From positions 1 through 47,144 of the forward strand of contig CANMZR010000002.1 in assembly GCA_947502375.1 (NCBI GenBank): a DNA stretch of 47,144 nt, given 5' to 3'. A model generated the notes under the pieces. It was not told where the DNA came from and ran no database searches. It saw only the letters and a program-made list of their open reading frames with translations. A program made the translations under genes and the position numbers. Below are positions 22,489-29,279 of this stretch, piece after piece. The number at the start of each line of letters is the position of its first letter. Position 1 is the stretch's first letter. This stretch comes from Polyangiaceae bacterium (GTDB lineage Bacteria; Myxococcota_A; Polyangia; Polyangiales; Polyangiaceae).

Positions 22489-24564
22489 CTAACGTTTTTG
22501 CGCGCGGTACTCACCCCGTAGCACACGGCGTAGAACCTTGTTCGAGGCGGTTCGCGGGAGCTGGGCGGTGAGCACGAGCTCGTGAACTTTGAAGAGCGGG
22601 TTCAACTCGCGGGCGAGCGCGCGCTGCAGTTCGAGCTGCAACTCGGGAAGCTCGCACGTGTTGCCGTCGGCCATCACCACATAGACGACGAGCAGGCTTG
22701 GACCGCCCCCGACGGGCGGAACCGCAATGGCAGCCGACTCGAGAACGCCCCCTACCCGATTGCAGATCCGCTCGAGTTCGGCACTCGAGGTCTTGATGCC
22801 GCCAAGATTCATCGTGTCGTCGACGCGACCGAGCGCGCGATAAGAGCCACCGAGCCGCTCCACCTGGTCGCCGTGGCGGCGCAAGACCTCGCCCTTCGGA
22901 CCTCTCGGCATGTCCGCGTAGTAACTCTCGTGATGGTCGCGATTCAAAAGGCGGTTTGAGCTTCCGAAGAGCGGTGGGATCAGCGCGAGCTCGCCTTGAT
23001 CACACTCGTTTCCATCGTCATCGATGAGCACGAACGCACAGCCAAGAGCGGGCGTACTGAAAGCGCTTGGGGCCTGGGGTTGGATGACCGTCCCGGTGAT
23101 GTAAGCACCGCCTATCTCCGTCCCGCCGCAATACTCGATGACCGGTTTGTAGCCGCCGCGCGCGCTCAGCCAATGCATCTCATGCGGCGTCGAGGCCTCA
23201 CCGGTGGAGCTGAAACAGCGGATCCGGCTCCAGTCGAGCCCGTCCATGCAAGCCGAGGCCTTCCAGGTTTTGACGAGGCTCGGAACGACGCCGAGCATCG
23301 TGACGCGGGCATCCTCGACGAAGCGACCGAAGTCGCGACCGAGTGGACTCCCTTCGTAGAGGGCGATGGTCGCGTCGTTGAGGAGCGCGGCGTAGATGAG
23401 CCACGGTCCCATCATCCAGCCGAGATTCGTGGGCCAACACACCACGTCCCCGCGCTTGAGGTCGTGATGAGCGAACGCATCCGCAGCGGCTTTCAAGGGC
23501 GCGTGCATCGTCCACGGGATGGCCTTGGGCTCACCGGTGGTGCCCGACGAAAAGAGGATGTTCGTCACGTCTTCGGCAGACCGAGGACAGTACTCGGCCG
23601 CCGAGCGTGGCTGCCCTGCGCCGCCAGCGAGAAACGCGTCCCACGACACATCGCGCGTGTCGAGCGGCAGTGCCAGCGTGCCGCTCGCAGGCAACACAAT
23701 AGCGCGGACAGCCGTCCCGACCGTCGCCGCCTGAACGCGCTCGTACAATGGCAGCGCCTTGCCACTGCGCGCGATCACGTCCTGGGTGAACACCAACTTG
23801 GCCTCCCCGATGCGCAAGCGCAGCGCTATTTCACCAGCCGCGAAGCTATCGGCAATCGAAACGACGATGCCACCCAGCCGCACGATCCCTAGATAAATCG
23901 CAACGGATTCGTACGTCATCGGCATCGCAATGGCGATGGCGTCCCCCTCGGTAAGACCCAGGCCCGAAAGCCCCCGCGCGACCCGCTCGCTATCGGCCTC
24001 GAGCTCCGCCAGCGTTCGCCGCTCAAGGCCCCCGCCCTCGGCTTGAAAGACGACGGCGACGCGATTCGACTCGCTGCGAGCGAGGGCCGCTTCAGCGAGG
24101 TTCGCACGCATGCCCACAAGCCACAGCGCCGACTCGGGACCATCTTCGGCCATGAGCACCCGCACCCCGGCAAGCACTGGCGCTAGCTGAAGTTTGTCGA
24201 GGACATAACGCCAATAACGCTCCGGCTCGGCCACCGAGAAAGCGTGAAGCGCCGCGTAATCCGCGACCTCGAGCGCGCGGATCATGCGTGCGACGTTGCT
24301 CGACTCGAGCTCACGCGGTCCCGGAACCCAGATTGGCGCAGGGCCCAACGACGCGGGCCAGTCTGCGAAGACGATAGAGTGCACGACGCGGTGAACCTCG
24401 AAGGGTTGGGCCGGCCCCAGCAACTCCTTGGCGACGTGACGCCACAACCCGAGCACGTCGGCACCGAAGCCGGTGCAGAGGGCCTCATAGGCGGTGACAA
24501 AGGCCTCCGCGGTCGCGGCATCCAGACCAGCCGTTTGAAGCGCCGCGCCAGTGAGAAGGGACAT
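22489..24564 (-). CDS. AMP-forming acyl-CoA synthetase
   Basis: 691-aa adenylate-forming enzyme that activates a carboxylic acid to its CoA thioester through an acyl-AMP. The phosphate-binding loop is ILFSSGTTGEPKAIPW (about residues 334-350), the acyl/adenine pocket includes YCGGTEIGGAY, the hinge is LGRVDDTMNLGGIKTSSAELE, and the catalytic Lys lies in PRTASNKVLRR near the end. The long N-terminal region (GFGADVLGLWRHVAKELL to WPASLGPAPIWVPGP) is like the acetoacetyl-CoA-synthetase and plant AAE17/18-type enzymes rather than short-chain acetyl-CoA synthetases. It begins 12 bp after the GbsR-like regulator stop, so both are in one leftward unit. The acid is unknown; menaquinone-pathway involvement is not implied, since menE is present elsewhere. 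Confidence 0.9.
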   Translation of the reverse strand: MSLLTGAALQTAGLDAATAEAFVTAYEALCTGFGADVLGLWRHVAKELLGPAQPFEVHRVVHSIVFADWPASLGPAPIWVPGPRELESSNVARMIRALEVADYAALHAFSVAEPERYWRYVLDKLQLAPVLAGVRVLMAEDGPESALWLVGMRANLAEAALARSESNRVAVVFQAEGGGLERRTLAELEADSERVARGLSGLGLTEGDAIAIAMPMTYESVAIYLGIVRLGGIVVSIADSFAAGEIALRLRIGEAKLVFTQDVIARSGKALPLYERVQAATVGTAVRAIVLPASGTLALPLDTRDVSWDAFLAGGAGQPRSAAEYCPRSAEDVTNILFSSGTTGEPKAIPWTMHAPLKAAADAFAHHDLKRGDVVCWPTNLGWMMGPWLIYAALLNDATIALYEGSPLGRDFGRFVEDARVTMLGVVPSLVKTWKASACMDGLDWSRIRCFSSTGEASTPHEMHWLSARGGYKPVIEYCGGTEIGGAYITGTVIQPQAPSAFSTPALGCAFVLIDDDGNECDQGELALIPPLFGSSNRLLNRDHHESYYADMPRGPKGEVLRRHGDQVERLGGSYRALGRVDDTMNLGGIKTSSAELERICNRVGGVLESAAIAVPPVGGGPSLLVVYVVMADGNTCELPELQLELQRALARELNPLFKVHELVLTAQLPRTASNKVLRRVLRGEYRAQKR

Positions 24565-24576
24565 CGGCGTTTTTTA

Positions 24577-25164
24577 TCAGAGCCTGCCGAGGCCCTGCAT
24601 CAATTTCGCCGTGTCCTTCAGCCAGCCGCCGAGTCCGTCGAGCTTGCGCGGCACACGGAGGGACAACAGGATCCGAAGAAAACCCTGCGCCAGCTCGGTC
24701 ATGCGATAAAGAAAACGCATGCGTTCGACGGAGAAGCGCGGCGGCTTCTCGGAGGCCATCGAGGCCGCGTCAAGGGCCCCTTCGAGCGCGACGCGGACCG
24801 TTTCGACCAGCATCCACTCCCGCTCGCGCAGGACATCCGAGACGGTGGGCCAGATGTCAAACACGGCGCGATAAGGAGCCTGCCGCCGCTCATCGCTCGG
24901 TTGCACGAGGCCACGCTGAAGCAACTCCGCCATCGCTCCGCTGACAAGAGAACGGCTGACGTCGAGAAATTCCGACACTTCGATCTGCGTCAGCGGTTCG
25001 GTGCTGAGCGCGAGAAGAGTCCAAATTCGCCCGTGAATCGCCTTGAAGCCCCAGTACTCGATGAAAGCCCCGACGGACTCGCAGACCTGCCCAACCCTGA
25101 GCGACAGATGATCACTTGGAGGAACCCCACGGAAAGTCTCGGAGACCACAGCTGTTCTCATCAT
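24577..25164 (-). CDS. GbsR/MarR-type transcriptional regulator
   Basis: 195-aa DNA-binding protein. A winged helix is visible at about 40-100: GRIWTLLALSTEPLTQIEVSEFL, then the recognition helix DVSRSLVSGAMAELLQRG and the wing LVQPSDERR. This is the layout of GbsR-like MarR regulators, with the C-terminal helices (ELAQGFLRILLSL) for dimerisation. I chose ATG 25164; the 43 residues upstream in frame (to 25293) are not family-like and fill the intergenic operator region. It is first in a leftward unit with the acyl-CoA synthetase and diverges from the menaquinone operon; the 127-bp gap contains a perfect inverted repeat. Control of one or both units is inferred. Confidence 0.83.
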   Translation of the reverse strand: MMRTAVVSETFRGVPPSDHLSLRVGQVCESVGAFIEYWGFKAIHGRIWTLLALSTEPLTQIEVSEFLDVSRSLVSGAMAELLQRGLVQPSDERRQAPYRAVFDIWPTVSDVLREREWMLVETVRVALEGALDAASMASEKPPRFSVERMRFLYRMTELAQGFLRILLSLRVPRKLDGLGGWLKDTAKLMQGLGRL

Positions 25165-25252
25165 TGTGAACCGTCGTTCTTTGCAGCATCCTGGAAGCGG
25201 CGCCGTCGAATGACACTTGCTTCGTTTTCGGTCATCGCTATAGTCGTAGCAG

Positions 25253-25274
25253 TTGTTCACCCCATCGTGAACAA
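25253..25274. promoter_or_regulatory. Inverted repeat TTGTTCAC-N6-GTGAACAA between regulator and menF
   Basis: Eight-base perfect arms, 18 bp upstream of menF. A related partial site (TTGTGAAC followed by GTTC) lies next to the regulator start at about 25165-25178. Likely operator of the divergent GbsR/MarR regulator, by position. Confidence 0.62.
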
Positions 25275-25291
25275 TATGTTCCAAGGTCGTC

Positions 25292-26626
25292 ATGTCTGTT
25301 CGAATCCATCGACACGTCGAGCGTCTTCCGGACGGCGCCGCGTTTAGCCTGCCGACTGAGGGTCTTGGGCAGACTTTTCATTGGCGAGATGGCATGTCGT
25401 CGCTCGAGTTTTCGGCCTCCGGATGCGCCTGGTCGAGCGAGGGTTCAGGGGGCTTTCGAGATGCCTTCGCAGGGCGTTCACTCCGCGTCGAACAGTCGCA
25501 CGAGAACGCAGCATGCGAAGCGGCGGCAGCGGGGCTTCCGATGCTGCTCCATGCGATACCGTTTGGGGCCGCTTCGTTTGGGGCCGCTTCGTTTGGGGCG
25601 AGTGACGCTGTCTGGGCTGGCTGGCCCGCTGGTCGCACCTGGCTACCCGAACGGGTACTCGTCCGCACGCCCAAAGGCGCGGCCTACCTCGTGACGCAAA
25701 CAGCCGAAAGCCATGGTGCCTCCGTCACGCCGCTCGTAGGTCCCAACCGCACCGAGCGAGCGCGGGACCTGGGACGGGCTGCCTTCACGGCCCGCCTCGA
25801 AGCGGCGCGGGCAGCGATCCGCGAAGGCGTTTTTCGGAAGGTCGTCGTGGCACGGAGCGAGACCGTACGTTCGGCGATGCCGTTTGACCCGCTCTTGCAA
25901 TTGGCAGCTTTGAAGGCAAGAGCGCCGTACTCGGTCGCTTTCGCATGGCTCCTTGGGCCAGAGCGCGCCTGGCTCGGAGCGACGCCCGAGGTGCTGGCGC
26001 GCAGCACGGCCGGGCGGCTCCAGACGAGCGCCATCGCGGGAACGGCCCTCGCAAGCCTGGATCCCGCTGGCGAGCGGCTGTTGGCCGATCCGAAGAGCCG
26101 CGAAGAGCATGGGCTCGTCGTCGATGCGATGCGAGCCGCGCTCGAGCCGCACGTGCACGCACTCGAGGTCGAAGGCCAACCGCGGGTGCTGCGGTCCGAG
26201 CGGCTGGTGCACCTCGAAACGTCCATGGGCGGCATGCTCCGAGGATCGGCGGAATTTTTGACCGCGTGCGAGAGCTTGCATCCGACCCCCGCCCTCGGTG
26301 GCAGTCCGCAGGCGCCAGCACTCGCTTGGCTCGCGCGTCACGAGGGGCTTCATCGAGGTTATTACGGTGCACCGATAGGTTGGAGCGCCCCGAACGGTGA
26401 CGGCGTCCTCGCGGTGGGCATTCGCTCAGTGCTCTTGGCCGCCGGCGAAGCCGTGCTCTTTGCAGGCGCAGGGATCGTCCTTGACTCAGACCCGGAAGCC
26501 GAGTGGCTCGAGACCGCGCAGAAGCTCGAGCTTGGACGCACGACCTTGCGAACGAGCAGCGAAAAGACGATTGAATCGTTCCTTGGCGCCGCCGTGGACG
26601 CACCGAAGATCGGGGCGACGCCATGA
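25292..26626 (+). CDS. menF: Isochorismate synthase
   Basis: Converts chorismate to isochorismate, the committed entry to classical menaquinone synthesis. At 444 aa it has the chorismate-binding enzyme core: FRKVVVARSETV, AWLGATPEVL, SAIAGTA, the magnesium/substrate block HPTPALGGSP, YYGAPIGW and the closing FAGAGIVLDSDPEAEW with its metal-binding Glu. The N-terminal 150 residues are variable and include two and a half copies of a 15-bp repeat encoding FGAAS. The ATG at 25292 is the operon's first start. The stop overlaps the menD ATG (ATGA). An anthranilate synthase or salicylate synthase reading is unlikely given the men context. Confidence 0.94.
   Translation: MSVRIHRHVERLPDGAAFSLPTEGLGQTFHWRDGMSSLEFSASGCAWSSEGSGGFRDAFAGRSLRVEQSHENAACEAAAAGLPMLLHAIPFGAASFGAASFGASDAVWAGWPAGRTWLPERVLVRTPKGAAYLVTQTAESHGASVTPLVGPNRTERARDLGRAAFTARLEAARAAIREGVFRKVVVARSETVRSAMPFDPLLQLAALKARAPYSVAFAWLLGPERAWLGATPEVLARSTAGRLQTSAIAGTALASLDPAGERLLADPKSREEHGLVVDAMRAALEPHVHALEVEGQPRVLRSERLVHLETSMGGMLRGSAEFLTACESLHPTPALGGSPQAPALAWLARHEGLHRGYYGAPIGWSAPNGDGVLAVGIRSVLLAAGEAVLFAGAGIVLDSDPEAEWLETAQKLELGRTTLRTSSEKTIESFLGAAVDAPKIGATP
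25562..25600 (+). repeat. In-frame 15-bp tandem repeat within menF
   Basis: Two full copies of TTTGGGGCCGCTTCG plus nine bases of a third, encoding FGAAS-FGAAS-FGA in the variable N-terminal part of MenF. In-frame and therefore tolerated. Confidence 0.85.
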
Positions 26627-28392
26627 CACCCGAGGAGACGCTGGTCCAAAATGAACGCGTTGCACACGCGCTCGCACGCGGACTCGTCGGCGCCGGTGTG
26701 AGGCACGTCGTCGTGTCACCGGGTTCACGCAGTACGCCCCTCGTCCTGGCGTTCGATAGCCTGGCGGAGTGCACGCTCCACGTCGTGCTCGATGAACGAG
26801 CGGCGGCGTTCATGGCGCTCGGGATCGGACGTAAAACCGGCCACCCTGCAGTCGCTCTCGCAACCTCGGGGAGCGCGGGGGCCAACCAATTTCCAGCCGT
26901 GGTGGAGGCCAATCTAGGGCGTGTGCCGCTGCTCGTGATGACGGCCGACCGCCCGGGCGAGCTGCAAGACTGCGGGGCTTCCCAGACGATGAGCCAGCGT
27001 GGGCTTTTCGGAGACCATGCGCGCGCGTGCATTGCCATTCCCGAGCCGGCGGTGGCGCTGAGCGAGCGCTGGCTCCAGAACATCGCCGCACGTGCCGTGT
27101 CCACCGCCCTCGGCGGCCCCGCGGGGGTCGTTCACTTGAACGTGCCTTTTCGCGAGCCACTTTATGCCCCAGGGCAGCGTCCGAGCGTCGTCAGCGGCGG
27201 CGCCAGTTCCAGCGTTTTCCGAGGTCGCGCTCGACTGTCACCCCAGGACCTCACGACGCTTCTCGATTCGCTCCGTGCCGCGGCCTCGGGCGCTATCGTC
27301 TGCGGGCCGATGGCACCGGCCACCAGCGACGGAGCAGAGCTCACCGAAGCCGTCACGGCACTCGCCGACGCGCTGGATTGGCCGGTGCTCGCCGACGCAA
27401 CGAGCGCGCTCCGCTTCGGTCACGGGGATGCCTCACGCATCGTCACCACGGCCGATTCGTTGCTCCGTGACGAGCATCTTGCCGAAACACTGCGCGTCGC
27501 GCACGTCCTTCGAATCGGCCAGCAGCCGACCGCAAAGTCCGTGACCACCTGGCTCCGCGGACACGCCGGCGCGCTCACGCTCGTGGACGCCGACGGGGCT
27601 TGGCTCGACGGCGGCGGCGTCGCCAACCGCCTCGTCGTGGCGGAAGCTGCGCAGCTGTGCCGGGAGCTCGCAGCCGCGAGTTCAGGTTCGGAGGGACGCC
27701 CTCAAAACGCCCTGACAGCCGCCTGGCTCGCGAGCGACAGAGCCGCGCGCGCCGAGCTCGACCGGCACGCGGCTCAAGGCAACTGGGAGGGCCGTATCGT
27801 TTACGAACTTGTGAAGAGCCTCCCTGTGGGGGCGCATCTGCACGTCGCGAGCAGCATGCCGATCCGCGATCTCGAGAGCTTCTCGGGCGCCAGGACCGAT
27901 CGCATTGCAATCACCGCAAACCGCGGGGTGAACGGCATCGACGGCACCGTCGCCACTGCGCTTGGGGTCGCGCTCAGCGGGGGCGGACCCACGGCCTCGC
28001 TCCTCGGAGATTTGGCGTTCCTGCACGATCTCGACGGGCTCGAGGCGGCCGGAGCACTCGCCCGCACCGCGGGACTCCAACTTGTTCTCGTGGTCGTGAA
28101 CAATGGCGGGGGCGGCATCTTCGGCGAACTGCCGATAGCGCAGCACCCGACGGCGTTCGAGCGGCTATTTCTCACCCCCCGCCCGGGCGACCTTGGCGGC
28201 GTTGCCCGCGCACTCGAGCTCGCCCATCAAAGCCTCACGGCCGAAGCGCTTCCCACAGCGCTCGCGGGGGCTTTCGAGAAGGGCGGCGTGCACGTCCTCG
28301 AAGTCGTCGTGGAGCGCGGCGAGAGTTCTCAGCTCCGACGCTCGGCGCACGCCGAAGCGAGCCGCGTCGCCCGAGAGGCACTCGTATCATGA
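26623..28392 (+). CDS. menD: SEPHCHC synthase (2-succinyl-5-enolpyruvyl-6-hydroxy-3-cyclohexene-1-carboxylate synthase)
   Basis: Thiamine-diphosphate enzyme that adds a succinyl semialdehyde unit from 2-oxoglutarate to isochorismate. At 589 aa: the N-terminal domain carries SPGSRSTPL and the activating Glu58 in VLDERAAAF, the SGSAGANQFPAVVEA segment and MTADRPGELQDCGASQTM, all characteristic. The C-terminal domain has the diphosphate/metal motif LLGDLAFLHDLDGL ending in VVVNNGGGGIFGELP. The second Asn of the usual NNNGGGIF reads Gly, a small variant. It starts at the ATGA overlap with menF and ends at an ATGA overlap with menA, so translation of the three genes is tightly coupled. Confidence 0.96.
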   Translation: MTPEETLVQNERVAHALARGLVGAGVRHVVVSPGSRSTPLVLAFDSLAECTLHVVLDERAAAFMALGIGRKTGHPAVALATSGSAGANQFPAVVEANLGRVPLLVMTADRPGELQDCGASQTMSQRGLFGDHARACIAIPEPAVALSERWLQNIAARAVSTALGGPAGVVHLNVPFREPLYAPGQRPSVVSGGASSSVFRGRARLSPQDLTTLLDSLRAAASGAIVCGPMAPATSDGAELTEAVTALADALDWPVLADATSALRFGHGDASRIVTTADSLLRDEHLAETLRVAHVLRIGQQPTAKSVTTWLRGHAGALTLVDADGAWLDGGGVANRLVVAEAAQLCRELAAASSGSEGRPQNALTAAWLASDRAARAELDRHAAQGNWEGRIVYELVKSLPVGAHLHVASSMPIRDLESFSGARTDRIAITANRGVNGIDGTVATALGVALSGGGPTASLLGDLAFLHDLDGLEAAGALARTAGLQLVLVVVNNGGGGIFGELPIAQHPTAFERLFLTPRPGDLGGVARALELAHQSLTAEALPTALAGAFEKGGVHVLEVVVERGESSQLRRSAHAEASRVAREALVS

Positions 28393-29279
28393 ATGAAAAA
28401 GCTGCCAATCCGGGCCAACTACGCGCGTGGCTGGCCGCCACTCGACCGGCTACGCTGAGCTGTGCGGTCGGGGCGGTCGTGGTCGGCGCGGCACTCGCGG
28501 CGGCAGAGCGACGTCACCGCTGGGACGCCAGCCTCGCCGCACTCGGTGTCGCCATCAGTCTCCAGATCGCGTCGAATCTTTACAACGACTACGGAGACTT
28601 CATCCGCGGGGCCGACGCCGACAGGATCGGTCCGCCACGCGCGGCCCAGTCGGGATGGCTCTCGGCCTCGCACGTTCGCATGGGCGCGTTCGTCGCCATC
28701 GCGTTGGCCATCGCGTCGGGGCTCCGGCTTGTCGCACTCATCGGGTGGCCAGCGCTGGCCATCGGAGCGACCGCCATCGCTAGCGCGGTGGCGTACACGG
28801 CGGGTCCATTCCCGCTTGCATACATCGGACTCGGCGATGCGTTCGTGATGGCGTTCTTTGGCGTGGTCGCCGTGAACGGCACGTTCCTCGCGGAGACGGG
28901 CCGGCTCACGGCCAGGAGCGGCGCGGCATCGGTGGCCGTGGGCGCGCTGGCGACGGCAGTCCTGGTCGTGAACAACCTGCGGGATCGCGAGGGCGATGCC
29001 CGGGTTGGCAAGCGCACGCTCATCGTGCGATTCGGCGAGCGTTTCGGCCACGGCGAGTACGTCACGCTGCTCCTGCTTGCTTACGGAAGCGCCATCGGGC
29101 TCGCCGGGTTCGAGCGACGGCTCGGTTGGCTGTTGCCGCTCCTCACCCTGCCACTCGCCATGCAACGGGCGCGTTCGGTGCTCACCTCCAGCGGCGCGGA
29201 GCTCAACCAAGAGCTTGCAAAAACGGCGCAACTTGGGCTGCTTTTCAATCTTTTGCTCGCGGGAGGCGCCCTCCTTTGA
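28389..29279 (+). CDS. menA: 1,4-dihydroxy-2-naphthoate polyprenyltransferase
   Basis: Integral membrane UbiA-family enzyme of 296 aa that attaches the polyprenyl chain to 1,4-dihydroxy-2-naphthoate with loss of CO2, giving demethylmenaquinone. Both prenyl-diphosphate/magnesium motifs are present: NDYGDFIRGADADR (N-D-x-x-D...D, about 58-72) and DREGDARVGKRTL near 200. About eight hydrophobic segments can be counted. The start is ATG 28389 at the menD overlap; the longer open frame upstream is a shadow of menD. The stop overlaps a TTG start of the next gene. Protoheme or ubiquinone prenyltransferase readings do not fit the operon. Confidence 0.93.
   Translation: MNEKAANPGQLRAWLAATRPATLSCAVGAVVVGAALAAAERRHRWDASLAALGVAISLQIASNLYNDYGDFIRGADADRIGPPRAAQSGWLSASHVRMGAFVAIALAIASGLRLVALIGWPALAIGATAIASAVAYTAGPFPLAYIGLGDAFVMAFFGVVAVNGTFLAETGRLTARSGAASVAVGALATAVLVVNNLRDREGDARVGKRTLIVRFGERFGHGEYVTLLLLAYGSAIGLAGFERRLGWLLPLLTLPLAMQRARSVLTSSGAELNQELAKTAQLGLLFNLLLAGGALL

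Noticed and set aside
25785-27104. 439-aa minus-strand open frame
   Set aside because: Antisense to menF and menD, Arg/Ser-rich and without a domain; typical GC-rich shadow.
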